Part shown: piece after piece, positions 34,878-43,614 of the stretch
How the letters are laid out: each line of letters begins with the position of its first letter
Position numbering within the stretch: position 1 is the stretch's first letter
From: Dasania sp. GY-MA-18
GTDB taxonomy: Bacteria > Pseudomonadota > Gammaproteobacteria > Pseudomonadales > Dasaniaceae
DNA: 64,000 bases
Assembly (NCBI RefSeq): GCF_024734385.1
Contig: NZ_JANHAP010000011.1
Coordinates: forward strand, 62,001-126,000
Direction: 5' to 3'
Notes under the pieces: generated by a model
The model's input: the letters and a program-made list of their open reading frames with translations, nothing else
Database searches by the model: none
What the model was told of the DNA's origin: nothing
Program-made: the position numbers and the translations under genes

Positions 34878-35534
34878 TTACAAGGCTTCAATAATATCGG
34901 CATACACCTCGTCAAACTTTCTAAAGGTGCTGTCGTTGTGATTGCAGCAGCGTATGCCGCCTTTTTTGATGTTGTAGATCCAGCCGTGTATTTGCACTTT
35001 GCCGGTAGCCAGTTTGGCGGCTACCGCGGGGTGGGTGCGTATGTGCTGCACTTGCTGTAGTACATTTTCTTCTATGGCTTCGGTCATGTGTTCGGCATCT
35101 ATGCACTGGTCATAGGGGATGCCGTGGCGCTCGCGCACTATTTCCATGGCCGAGCGGCAATGGCTTAGCCACTCTTTAACATGGGGCAGGCCGTTAAGTG
35201 CGTTTAGGTCCAGCGCACCTCTAATGGCACCGCAATCGGTGTGGCCACAAATAATAATATGCCTCACCCCCAGCACCGCCACAGCGTATTCTATAGAGGC
35301 GGTCATGCCGCCGGTTTCGTTGCTGTGCGGTGGGATAATATTACCCGCGTTGCGGCAGATAAATAAATCACCGGGGTCAGAGCCGGTGAGCATGTTGGGG
35401 TCTATGCGGGAGTCTGAGCAGGTAATAAACAATACATCGGGGTTTTGGCCATCTGCCAACGAGCCGAACAGGTCTTTGTTTTCGGGGTAAATATTTTTGC
35501 GAAAGTTGAGTACGCCTTTGATTATTTTTTCCAC
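34878..35534 (-). CDS. Beta-class carbonic anhydrase
   Basis: This zinc enzyme hydrates CO2 to bicarbonate. The 218 residues show the ligands and the catalytic dyad: Cys and Asp-Arg in FITCSDSRIDP, and His and Cys in IICGHTDCGAIRG. The segment GDLFICRNAGNIIPP is also typical. The start is GTG 35534. It lies next to the biotin-dependent carboxylase genes on the same strand, which use bicarbonate, so a supply role is attractive; a 97-base gap leaves open whether they share a transcript. Confidence 0.94.
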   Translation of the reverse strand: MEKIIKGVLNFRKNIYPENKDLFGSLADGQNPDVLFITCSDSRIDPNMLTGSDPGDLFICRNAGNIIPPHSNETGGMTASIEYAVAVLGVRHIIICGHTDCGAIRGALDLNALNGLPHVKEWLSHCRSAMEIVRERHGIPYDQCIDAEHMTEAIEENVLQQVQHIRTHPAVAAKLATGKVQIHGWIYNIKKGGIRCCNHNDSTFRKFDEVYADIIEAL

Positions 35535-35630
35535 TGCGGTTCATCTCTGTTGCTAACTGTGAATTTCCCCGCTCGCGTGTAGGCCTACAGGCAAGCGGGC
35601 ATTTTTTAGACAAGCTTGATCGGTTAGCTA

Positions 35631-37436
35631 TCAGCCTATTTCTATTAACACTTCGCCGGGCGTTACTCTATCACCCTTGGCCACATGTATGGCTTTTACT
35701 GTGCCAGCGATATTAGCATGAATTTCGGTTTCCATTTTCATGGCTTCGGCCACTAGCACTGATTGCCCTGCCGCTACCTGCTGGCCTACTTGTACCATAA
35801 CTTCTACCACATTACCCGGCATAGTGGTGCTAACGTGGCCGGGCTCGCTGGCGTGTTTGCGGCCGCTGTCGCCTTGGTGCTGGTATTCGTTTAGCGGCTC
35901 GAAGATGACCTCTTCGGGCATGCCATCCAAGGACAGGTATAGCTTGCGCTTACCGGCCTCGTGGCCACCTACGCCGGTGATGGCTACATCGTAAACCTCA
36001 CCGTGTACGGCAATTTTAAATTCTGAGGCACCGGCTTGTTTCAGCTTGCTGTCTTTGGCGCTGGCTACTGGCAATAGCTCTTCGGGTTTAAGGCTGCCCT
36101 CGGCACGCTGCTGCAAAAACTCGCGCCCCAAGTCGGGGAACATGGCGTAGGTAAGCACATCCTCTTCCGACTGGGCTAGGCTGCCTATGTCGGCACGCAG
36201 CTTGTTAAGCTCGGGCTGCAGTAAATCGGCGGGGCGGCCCACATCCACATGCTCGCTGCCTATGGCTTGCTTAAGCAGCTCTTCATTTACCTTGGCGGGG
36301 GCCGCACCATAGCCGCCTTGCAGGTAGCGCTTTACTTCGTTGGTAATGGTTTTGTAGCGCTGGCCGGCCAGCACATTATAAACCGCCTGGGTGCCTACTA
36401 TCTGTGAGGTAGGGGTCACTAGCGGTGGGTAGCCTAGGTCTTTGCGCACCTTGGGGATTTCGGCAAACACTTGTTGGATTTTATCCAGCGCGTTTTGCTC
36501 TTTTAATTGGTTGGCCAGGTTGGACATCATGCCACCGGGCACTTGGTTAATCTGCACGGATACATCTTCGCGGGTAAATTCGCTTTCAAACTGGTGATAC
36601 TTTTTGCGCACCTCCCTAAAGTATTCGGCGATTTCGCTAAGCAGCGCTAAATCCAAGCCGGTATCGTAGGGGCTGTCTTTTAAGGCGGCCACTTGCGCCT
36701 CGGTGGCGGGGTGGCTGGTGCCGTTGGCAAAGGCGGAGATGGCGGTATCTATGTGGCTGGCACCGGCCTCTATGGCTTTAAGCTGGCATAGCGGTGCCAA
36801 ACCGGCGGTGGAGTGGCTGTGTACCACTACCGGCACATCTAGCTCGGCGGTAAGGGCTTTGACCAAATCGTAGGTGGCGTAGGGGGTTAGCAAACCGGCC
36901 ATGTCTTTAATGGCGATGGAGTCTGCGCCCATATCGCGCATGGCATGGGCCTGCTGCACAAAAAGTTCGGGGGTATGCACAGGGCTGGTGGTGTAGCAAA
37001 TGGTGCCCTGAGCATGCTTGCCCGCTTTTTTGACCGCTTTCATGGCGGTTTCTAGGTTGCGTACGTCGTTAAGGGCATCAAACACGCGAAATACATCTAT
37101 GCCGTTTTCTGCTGACTTGGCCACAAAGGCCTCTACCACATCATCGGCATAGTGGCGGTAGCCCAAGAGGTTTTGGCCGCGCAGTAGCATTTGCAGGCGG
37201 GTGTTGGGTAGGGCGGCACGCAGCTGGCGCAGGCGCTGCCAGGGGTCTTCTTTTAAAAAGCGCACACAGGCATCAAAGGTGGCGCCGCCCCATACCTCTA
37301 GCGACCAGTAGCCTACTTGGTCTAGTTTGTCGCATATGGGCAGCATGTCTTCGGTGCGCATGCGGGTGGCAATTAGCGATTGGTGGGCATCGCGCAATAT
37401 CACATCGGTGACGGCTACGGCGGTTGGCTTGGTCAT
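35631..37436 (-). CDS. pycB: Pyruvate carboxylase subunit B (carboxyltransferase + biotin carrier)
   Basis: This subunit moves CO2 from biotin to pyruvate, giving oxaloacetate. The carboxyltransferase barrel (about 8-300) shows VTDVILRDAHQSLIATRMRT, LRGQNLLGYRHYADDV and HSHSTAGLAP. A conserved carboxylase domain follows. The biotin carrier ends the protein with EAMKMETEI, Lys biotinylated. I start it at ATG 37436 (601 residues), nine bases after AGGAG, not at the longer frame 37472. The same sequence could be called oadA, but no sodium-pump beta subunit is near and the pycA neighbour points to the two-subunit pyruvate carboxylase of Pseudomonas. Confidence 0.93.
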   Translation of the reverse strand: MTKPTAVAVTDVILRDAHQSLIATRMRTEDMLPICDKLDQVGYWSLEVWGGATFDACVRFLKEDPWQRLRQLRAALPNTRLQMLLRGQNLLGYRHYADDVVEAFVAKSAENGIDVFRVFDALNDVRNLETAMKAVKKAGKHAQGTICYTTSPVHTPELFVQQAHAMRDMGADSIAIKDMAGLLTPYATYDLVKALTAELDVPVVVHSHSTAGLAPLCQLKAIEAGASHIDTAISAFANGTSHPATEAQVAALKDSPYDTGLDLALLSEIAEYFREVRKKYHQFESEFTREDVSVQINQVPGGMMSNLANQLKEQNALDKIQQVFAEIPKVRKDLGYPPLVTPTSQIVGTQAVYNVLAGQRYKTITNEVKRYLQGGYGAAPAKVNEELLKQAIGSEHVDVGRPADLLQPELNKLRADIGSLAQSEEDVLTYAMFPDLGREFLQQRAEGSLKPEELLPVASAKDSKLKQAGASEFKIAVHGEVYDVAITGVGGHEAGKRKLYLSLDGMPEEVIFEPLNEYQHQGDSGRKHASEPGHVSTTMPGNVVEVMVQVGQQVAAGQSVLVAEAMKMETEIHANIAGTVKAIHVAKGDRVTPGEVLIEIG

Positions 37437-37502
37437 GGTTGGTTTCTCCTGCGCAAGCTGGGCTTGCGGCAATGGTTATTCTTGATGTTGTTAAGTTAGG
37501 GC

Positions 37503-38918
37503 TTACCAGCCTGCATAAGCAGCAATGGCGGAGGCTAAGGCGAGTGCCGTTTCGCTGGGGTGGCGCTTATCGGAATAGTTGAGCAGCTCGGGGTGGCTGG
37601 GCACAAAGCTGGTATCAAAGTTGGCCGCGGCAAAATCAGGGTGCTGCAAGATTTGCTGGTAATAGCTGGCGGTGGTTTTGATGCCGTGCAGGCGCATGTC
37701 ATCCAGCGCACGCTTGCCACGGGCTACGGCCTCCTCCCAGGTTAGGGCCCACACCACTAGCTTGAGGCACATGGAGTCGTAATAGGGGGGGATTTCATAG
37801 CCGGTATAAATGGCGGTATCCACTCGCACACCGGGGCCGCCGGGAGCGTAGTAGTGGGAGATGCGGCCAAAGCTGGGTAAAAAGTCGTTTTTGGGGTCTT
37901 CGGCGTTGATACGAAATTGCAGGGCGTAGCCGCGATAGCTAATATCCTGCTGGCGGTAGCTCAGCTTTAGGCCTGCGGCTATGCGCAGCTGCTCGCGCAC
38001 TATATCTACCCCGGTAATTTGCTCACTAATGGTGTGCTCTACCTGTACCCGGGTGTTCATCTCCATAAAGTACACTTCGTTACCCGCCAGCAAAAACTCT
38101 ACGGTGCCGGCATTGGTATAGCCCACGGCCTCGGCTGCTTTAACGGCTAGGCCGCCTATGTACTGGCGCTGCTCTGGGGTGAGTTGGGGGCTGGGGGCAA
38201 TTTCAATGAGCTTTTGGTTGCGGCGCTGTATAGAGCAGTCGCGCTCGTATAGGTGCACCACGTTGCCGTGGCTGTCGGCCAGTATTTGCACCTCTATGTG
38301 GCGCGGATTAACTATGCACTTTTCCATAAACACTTCGGCAGAGCCAAAGGCTTTGGTGGCCTCGGAGATAACGCGGGGGTATTGCTGTTTGAGCTCTTCG
38401 GCGCTGTCGCAGCGGCGTATGCCGCGGCCGCCACCGCCAGAGGTGGCTTTGACCATCACCGGGTAGCCTATCTCGGCAGCTAGGGCTAAGGCTTCATCAA
38501 TATCAGCTAGGTTGCCCTCTGAGCCGGGGGTAATGGGCACACCGGCTGCACGCATGGCATCGCGGGCTTGGGTTTTGTCGCCCATTTGATGGATTAACTC
38601 GGAGCGTGGGCCTATAAACGTCACCCCGTTTTGCTCACACAGGCGGGCGAACTCAGCATTTTCTGATAAAAAACCGTAGCCGGGGTGTATGGCATCACAG
38701 CCGGTCTCTAAGGCTAGGTTGACTATGCGCAGTGGGTCTAAGTAGCCCGCTAATGGATCTTCACCCAGTGAGTAGGCCTCATCGGCGCGCTTGACATGCA
38801 GGGCGTAGCGGTCGGGCTCGGTATAAATGGCGGTGGAACGTATACCCATTTCGGCACAGGCCCGCACTATGCGCACGGCTATCTCGCCACGGTTGGCAAT
38901 TAATACTTTTTTTAACAT
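37503..38918 (-). CDS. pycA: Pyruvate carboxylase subunit A (biotin carboxylase)
   Basis: This ATP-grasp enzyme of 471 residues carboxylates biotin. It has KKVLIANRGEIAVRIVRAC at the start, HPGYGFLSEN, the ATP loop KATSGGGGRGIR, ERDCSIQRRNQKLIE, and EMNTRVQVEHTISE in the active site. The length is slightly above that of AccC (about 449). Location next to pycB and opposite a LysR gene distinguishes it from the fatty-acid accC. The gap to pycB is 66 bases, so one transcript is likely. Confidence 0.93.
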   Translation of the reverse strand: MLKKVLIANRGEIAVRIVRACAEMGIRSTAIYTEPDRYALHVKRADEAYSLGEDPLAGYLDPLRIVNLALETGCDAIHPGYGFLSENAEFARLCEQNGVTFIGPRSELIHQMGDKTQARDAMRAAGVPITPGSEGNLADIDEALALAAEIGYPVMVKATSGGGGRGIRRCDSAEELKQQYPRVISEATKAFGSAEVFMEKCIVNPRHIEVQILADSHGNVVHLYERDCSIQRRNQKLIEIAPSPQLTPEQRQYIGGLAVKAAEAVGYTNAGTVEFLLAGNEVYFMEMNTRVQVEHTISEQITGVDIVREQLRIAAGLKLSYRQQDISYRGYALQFRINAEDPKNDFLPSFGRISHYYAPGGPGVRVDTAIYTGYEIPPYYDSMCLKLVVWALTWEEAVARGKRALDDMRLHGIKTTASYYQQILQHPDFAAANFDTSFVPSHPELLNYSDKRHPSETALALASAIAAYAGW

Positions 38919-39027
38919 GCTGCTCTCTCGGCTCAGTTGCTACTGGCTGCGTTATTCGACCTTTAGGTTAAGGATTGCTGGCCATGCTACCTCTACGCCT
39001 TAATAAGTTAAAATTGATATTATTTGG

Positions 39028-39057
39028 TTTATCTATAAGGTATTACTTATAGATAAA
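39028..39057. promoter_or_regulatory. Palindromic operator between pycA and the LysR gene
   Basis: Perfect 12-base arms TTTATCTATAAG and CTTATAGATAAA surround GTATTA, 18 bases before the LysR-gene ATG. It contains the T-N11-A pattern of LysR-type sites and probably serves autoregulation and pycA control. Confidence 0.75.
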
Positions 39058-39075
39058 TAGAAAACGACCCAGATT

Positions 39076-40014
39076 ATGCCCCTATCCATTAAAAACCTTA
39101 TCGGCCGCCTCACTTTTAGGCAGCTGCAAATCTTTAAGGCGGTATACGAACTGCAAAGCTACAGCAAAGCCGGGGATCTATTAGGCTTAACCCAGCCCGC
39201 TGTTAGCAGCCAGATACGCCAGCTGGAGCAAGCCCTAGAGCAAACCCTGTTTGAATACGTGGGGCGGCGGCTGTTTTATACCGCTGCTGGCGAGCGGCTG
39301 GCGCTAAGCATTAATACGATTTTTACTGAATTGGGTGACCTGCAAACGGATATGGCGGCTCTCAAGGGGCAGGTAGCCGGTGAGCTGAAGTTAGTCGCGG
39401 TAAACACCGCACAGTATGTAGTGCCCTATATGCTGCGCGCCTTTCTTAACCTGCACCCGCAAATCAATGTGAGCGTAAAAGTAGTAAACCGCGCCACCGC
39501 CCTGCAGCGGCTCAGCGACAACAGCGATGACTTGGTGATTATGGCCATGGTGCCCAACGACAAACCCTTCACCTCGCTACCGTTTTTAGATAACGAGCTA
39601 GTGCCGGTTTTGCCCCAGGGCCACCCCTTGCTGCAACAAGCCAGTATCAGCCCACAAGAGTTTTTAGATAGCCAATTGCTAATGCGCGAGCCGGGCTCGG
39701 GTAATAGGCTGGCACTGGAGCTGCACTGCCAACAGCAACGCCTGCGCATTAAGCCCAGTATGGAGCTGGGCTCTAATGACGCCATTAAGCACGCGGTAAT
39801 GGCAGGGTTAGGAGTAGCGGTATTGCCCAAGCTCAGCATATTGCCGGAGCTAGAACTGGGTAAATTGAACATTGCCAATATTGCTGGCTTTCCGCTGCGC
39901 CGCAGCTGGTGTGTGGTGTATCCGCAGGCCAAGCACCTCACCCCCAGCATGCAGGCGTTTTTGGATTATATTCAGCAGAACATTAAGCAGTTTGAGCAGA
40001 TATTTATAAACTAG
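39076..40014 (+). CDS. LysR-family regulator of pycAB (CbbR-like)
   Basis: This 312-residue LysR-type protein has the winged HTH at about 10-70 (LTFRQLQIFKAVYELQSYSK, LTQPAVSSQIRQLEQAL) and an effector domain of the CbbR subgroup (GELKLVAVNTAQYVVPYML). It is divergent from pycA, 157 bases apart, with a perfect palindrome in between. In Pseudomonas a similar gene (pycR) sits beside pycAB. The effector metabolite is unknown. Confidence 0.9.
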   Translation: MPLSIKNLIGRLTFRQLQIFKAVYELQSYSKAGDLLGLTQPAVSSQIRQLEQALEQTLFEYVGRRLFYTAAGERLALSINTIFTELGDLQTDMAALKGQVAGELKLVAVNTAQYVVPYMLRAFLNLHPQINVSVKVVNRATALQRLSDNSDDLVIMAMVPNDKPFTSLPFLDNELVPVLPQGHPLLQQASISPQEFLDSQLLMREPGSGNRLALELHCQQQRLRIKPSMELGSNDAIKHAVMAGLGVAVLPKLSILPELELGKLNIANIAGFPLRRSWCVVYPQAKHLTPSMQAFLDYIQQNIKQFEQIFIN

Positions 40015-40047
40015 GGGCGGTAAATAATGAATACGCCATAAACAACA

Positions 40048-40068
40048 AGGCCGCCCTAAAGGCGGCCT
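40048..40068. terminator. Hairpin between convergent LysR and PEP-CTERM genes
   Basis: Arms AGGCCGCC and GGCGGCCT flank a CTAAA loop. T-rich sequence occurs on both sides, but not directly abutting the stem. It probably ends both genes. Confidence 0.7.
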
Positions 40069-40091
40069 GGTAAGATCAAAAACTTGAAGGT

Positions 40092-40679
40092 TTAGCTTTT
40101 TCTGACGCGGGCAACAGCTGTTACCACTAGCCCCATTAGTAGCAGACCTATAGTGCTGGGCTCAGAAACGCTAGCCGTGTTAACAATATTAAGAACATGG
40201 CCCGAACCGTTAGAGCGGAAGATATTATTAATGGCGCTGCCATCAGATAAAAAGCCTGTCACTTGCGCACCGGCGTAGCTATTAAAATTACCTAATACAC
40301 TTAAACCATAACCTGTTACGGTTACTATGCTATCAAAGCCATTGGTAAAGAATTCACCGCCAAAGCTACCACCAGTAATGTTAATAATATGGTCTATACC
40401 GTTTAGTCTAATATCATTGGCTATTGACCCACCCATAATATTAGCTGTGTGATTAATGCCATTTAAAACACCTAGGTCACCCGTAATCAAGCCATCATAG
40501 ATATTGGCGGTATAGCCAAAACCATTTAGCCCCAAGTTACCATTAACAACACCACCGGTTATCAAATCAACGTTATCACTATACACAGTACCTGCAGTTG
40601 GGCCGCTAATAACGATAGCATTAGCAGTTAGTGAAAATATTAACCCTAGGGCTGCGATAGATAGCTTTAGTGCTTTCAT
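40092..40679 (-). CDS. PEP-CTERM sorting-domain protein, repeat-rich
   Basis: This exported protein of 195 residues has a signal peptide (LSIAALGLIFSLTANA) and a C-terminal sorting signal: SEPSTIGLLL, hydrophobic helix, basic end ARVRKS. The motif reads SEPS where VPEP is usual. The body is made of short repeats around NGxxxTxNIxxGxIxGDLGVLNG and similar (NGFGYTANIYDG, NGINHTANIMGG, NGIDHIINITGG), which would stack into a beta-helix-like sheet, suggesting an extracellular matrix protein. AAGGA precedes the ATG. Its promoter parallels that of the PEP-CTERM gene at 7 kb. Confidence 0.85.
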   Translation of the reverse strand: MKALKLSIAALGLIFSLTANAIVISGPTAGTVYSDNVDLITGGVVNGNLGLNGFGYTANIYDGLITGDLGVLNGINHTANIMGGSIANDIRLNGIDHIINITGGSFGGEFFTNGFDSIVTVTGYGLSVLGNFNSYAGAQVTGFLSDGSAINNIFRSNGSGHVLNIVNTASVSEPSTIGLLLMGLVVTAVARVRKS

Positions 40680-40715
40680 AGGTTTTCCTTAATTAATTAA
40701 CAATAGAATCACTTA

Positions 40716-40732
40716 AGCAAAAATAACACCAA
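40716..40732 (-). promoter_or_regulatory. Sigma-54-type promoter of the second PEP-CTERM gene
   Basis: The minus strand reads TTGGTGTTATTTTTGCT with GG and GC ten bases apart. The predicted start is near 40705, about 26 bases before the ATG. Confidence 0.62.
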
Positions 40733-40781
40733 GAAAAAAACCAAATTAAATCAAACGCTTACAACAAGATCACTACAAGCC

Positions 40782-40798
40782 TGTAAATTTTACCGACA
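40782..40798 (-). promoter_or_regulatory. Upstream activator site of the second PEP-CTERM gene
   Basis: The minus strand reads TGTCGGTAAAATTTACA, one base different from the element at 7673-7689, about 85 bases before the predicted start. The rest of the gap up to 40983 shows nothing else recognisable. Confidence 0.6.
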
Positions 40799-40983
40799 AT
40801 TAGCTTAGCGCCCAGCAATAATTGAAATAGCCTTAGCTGTGCACCTACACACATAAATACGTCCAATAACCGCTTATTTTTTTATGTCGCTGTATAAACC
40901 GCCAAAGCGCTGCAGACCCCAACGTTAAGCGCTAAGCTATAGGCCTTAATTCACTTTGCCACTATTAATTTAGGATATTGGCT

Positions 40984-41970
40984 ATGGCAAGTACCCTCGA
41001 TTTTAAACTACCGCCGGTTATGCTTAATGCTAGCGGCCACCCCCGCCGGGTGGGATTTGAGCTGGAGTTTTCAGGGCTGAGCCTGGAGCAAGCGGCCAGT
41101 GCCATTTTGACCACACTGGGCGGCACCATAGTGCAGCAAACCGCTGCCGAACAGGTGATAAGGGTAGATGCGCTGGGTGACTTTACGGTTGAAATTGATT
41201 GGAGTTACCTAAAACGTATAGCCGCTGAAAAAGGGCAAAGCGGTGAAAACGAAGAGTGGCTTAGCTTACTCAGCAGTGCTGCCAGTGTATTAGTACCCAT
41301 AGAGGTGGTGTGCCCGCCTATCGCCATAGAGGCATTAAATACCTTGCAGCCTATGGTTGCTGCCCTGCGCCAAGCTGGCGCGGTGGGCACGGAAGAGTCT
41401 TTATTGGCGGCCTACGGTGTACATATTAACCCCGAGTTGCCCAACCTAGATGCGACTACGATATTTTCTTACCTACGCGCGTTTGCATTGTTGCAGTGGT
41501 GGTTGGTGGACGCCCATGATGTAAATGCCAGCCGCAAAATAAGCCCCTATATCGATTTGTATTCCAACCAGTATATAGCGCTATTACTGTCACGCAGCCA
41601 ACCCAGCATGGACACACTTTTTTCAGATTATTTGGCCTATAACGCCTCTCGTAATCGCGCCTTAGATTTGTTGCCGCTATTTGCAGAAATCTATCCTAAG
41701 AGGCTGCGGCTAGTCGTTGATGACCCCAGAATTAAAGCTAGGCCCACCTTTCATTATCGTTTACCCAACTGCAATATTGAGCATGAAGATTGGTCTTTGG
41801 CTCAATCATGGAATCTCTGGTGGGTGGTTGAGGCATTAGCACAGCGCCACGATGACCTTGATGCCTTAGGCCAAATATTTGTGCAGGAAAACCAAGCTAT
41901 CACCGGGGTAAATCGCAAAAAATGGCTAGAGCGTATTGATCTATGGTTAACAAAACACGCATTGGTGTAA
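40984..41970 (+). CDS. Putative amidoligase
   Basis: This 328-residue protein resembles the amidoligase family (ATP-grasp-like/COOH-NH2 ligase fold). It has RRVGFELEFSG at the start of the domain, VDALGDFTVEIDWSYL, CPPIAIEALN, and YGVHINPELP with the His expected in the active site. Such enzymes join amino groups to carboxyl groups, for instance on peptides or glutathione-like molecules. I chose ATG 40984, eight bases after AGGA; a TTG at 40978 is in frame. The next gene overlaps by 28 bases and encodes a glutamine amidotransferase-fold hydrolase. The substrate is unknown. Confidence 0.82.
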   Translation: MASTLDFKLPPVMLNASGHPRRVGFELEFSGLSLEQAASAILTTLGGTIVQQTAAEQVIRVDALGDFTVEIDWSYLKRIAAEKGQSGENEEWLSLLSSAASVLVPIEVVCPPIAIEALNTLQPMVAALRQAGAVGTEESLLAAYGVHINPELPNLDATTIFSYLRAFALLQWWLVDAHDVNASRKISPYIDLYSNQYIALLLSRSQPSMDTLFSDYLAYNASRNRALDLLPLFAEIYPKRLRLVVDDPRIKARPTFHYRLPNCNIEHEDWSLAQSWNLWWVVEALAQRHDDLDALGQIFVQENQAITGVNRKKWLERIDLWLTKHALV

Positions 41971-42608
41971 CCGGTAACGCCAAGCGCTGGTCTCCCAGCT
42001 GGTATTGCACCGCACTGGCCTTGCAGCTAGCGGGCGCTAGCGCGCATCGCATTAGCACCCGTCACACACCCAAGCACGATAATTTTGATGCGCTTATTAT
42101 TGGTGGCGGCGATGATATTAGCCCCGAGCATTACCAAGGCGATATGCAGCAACCCGTTACCCTGGATACTGAGCGCGACCAGTTAGAAATTGAGTGTATA
42201 GAAAAAGCATTAAACCAGCGCCTGCCGCTTTTAGGCATATGCCGTGGCGCACAACTCATTAATGTGGTGTTAGGCGGCAATCTACACCAGGATATCAGGC
42301 CCATACGCCAACTCACCTATAACCGCCCAGGGCTATTGGCCACTAAGCAGGTGCGTTTAGCCGCTGAATCTACTCTTGCCGCTATATGCGGTAAAACCCG
42401 TTTGCGCGTTAATAGCTTGCATCATCAAGCCGTAAAAAACCCCGGTGCCGAGCTCAAGATAGTCGGCTGGGACCTGGACAATATTAGCCAGGCGATTGAA
42501 TCTGACAAATATCCCATTATCGGTGTGCAATGGCACCCGGAATATCTTTTTTATTTGCCTGCGCAGTTTGCTTTGTTTCGCTGGCTGGTCAAACAACAGC
42601 AGGCTTAA
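41943..42608 (+). CDS. Class I glutamine amidotransferase-like peptidase
   Basis: This 221-residue protein is of the PuuD/gamma-glutamyl hydrolase type (Peptidase C26). GGGDDISPEHYQG lies near the N-terminus; the catalytic Cys is in LGICRGAQLINVVLGG and His-Glu in GVQWHPEYL. GGNLHQDI and NSLHHQAVK are also family marks. It overlaps the amidoligase gene by 28 bases, so the two work together, perhaps one making and one removing a gamma-linked amide. The substrate is not predictable. Confidence 0.88.
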   Translation: MVNKTRIGVTGNAKRWSPSWYCTALALQLAGASAHRISTRHTPKHDNFDALIIGGGDDISPEHYQGDMQQPVTLDTERDQLEIECIEKALNQRLPLLGICRGAQLINVVLGGNLHQDIRPIRQLTYNRPGLLATKQVRLAAESTLAAICGKTRLRVNSLHHQAVKNPGAELKIVGWDLDNISQAIESDKYPIIGVQWHPEYLFYLPAQFALFRWLVKQQQA

Positions 42609-42763
42609 ACGCTAGCGACGCTAGATTAACCCCAGTATTTGTTTGCCTTGCTTAAATCACTGTACACTCTGCAACTCTAGCCGTATAAAAATAGAGATCT
42701 GTAATATGTGCCGTCATTATTGTGTAAGCCTTAGCTCCCCAGCAAAAACTATCCAGCCATACT

Positions 42764-43480
42764 GTGAGATCTAAACGCGCCCGCCTAGACCGCTTTTTAA
42801 GTGGCCAGCTCAATATTAGCCGTAAAGATGTGCGCTTGTTACTGGCGCAGGGGCGCGTGCAGCTAGACCAGCAAGTCGCTACCAGTATTCAACAGCCGGT
42901 TGATGAATACACACACGTGCAATTTGATGATCAAGTTTTGCAAGCAAACAGCCCTAGCTATATTCAATTACATAAACCCCAAGGCGTGGTTAGCGCCACT
43001 AAGGATGAAAAACATAAAACGGTTATCGACTTACTGCCTAGCGGCTGCGCTGATAATTTACACATAGTCGGGCGTTTAGATTTTAATTCTACAGGCTTAT
43101 TACTACTAACCAATGACGGCCGTTGGTCGCGTCGCTTAAACAGCCCAGAGCAGCCTATTAAAAAACGTTATAGGGTTACCCTCGATAAGCCTATTAGCCA
43201 AGCGCTGATAACTGCCTTTGCCCAAGGCATTTACTTTGCCTATGAAAATGTCATCACCAAGCCAGCCACATTGAATAGCTTAACCAGCCACAGCGCCGAA
43301 GTGATTTTGGTGGAAGGCCGCTACCATCAGATCAAACGCATGTTTGGCCATTTCAATATCACCGTTTTAAGCTTGCACCGGGACTCGGTGGGCAGCCTAA
43401 TGCTAGACGAGGATTTATTGCCAGGGCAAAGCCGTGATTTATCTATGCAGGAGGTGCAGGGTATTTTTAATCCAACCTAG
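42764..43480 (+). CDS. rsuA: rRNA pseudouridine synthase, RsuA family
   Basis: This 238-residue enzyme has an S4 RNA-binding domain (about 5-50, RLDRFLSGQLNISRKDVRLL) and the pseudouridine synthase domain with the catalytic Asp in VGRLDFNSTGLLLLTNDG. EGRYHQIKRMFGHF and LHRDSVGSLML are typical. RsuA modifies U516 of 16S rRNA; a paralogue such as RluE (23S) cannot be fully excluded. It starts at GTG 42764 without a good ribosome site; a 22-codon frame (42707-42775) overlaps the start. Confidence 0.87.
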   Translation: MRSKRARLDRFLSGQLNISRKDVRLLLAQGRVQLDQQVATSIQQPVDEYTHVQFDDQVLQANSPSYIQLHKPQGVVSATKDEKHKTVIDLLPSGCADNLHIVGRLDFNSTGLLLLTNDGRWSRRLNSPEQPIKKRYRVTLDKPISQALITAFAQGIYFAYENVITKPATLNSLTSHSAEVILVEGRYHQIKRMFGHFNITVLSLHRDSVGSLMLDEDLLPGQSRDLSMQEVQGIFNPT

Positions 43481-43614
43481 TTGTTGTATTAAACCTAAAG
43501 CTAGCAATTACCAGCTGGGTATTAATATTGACAGAATATTTTTTACTAAAAAATTGTTGAGCCTGCTATTACGCAAACTCAACAATAACGACTATTAAAA
43601 CTAGGTTTACTACT

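Noticed and set aside
42707-42775. 22-codon frame overlapping the rsuA start
   Set aside because: It has a possible ribosome site (AGAGAT) but no sign of conservation can be judged; it could be a leader peptide but is not supported enough to list.
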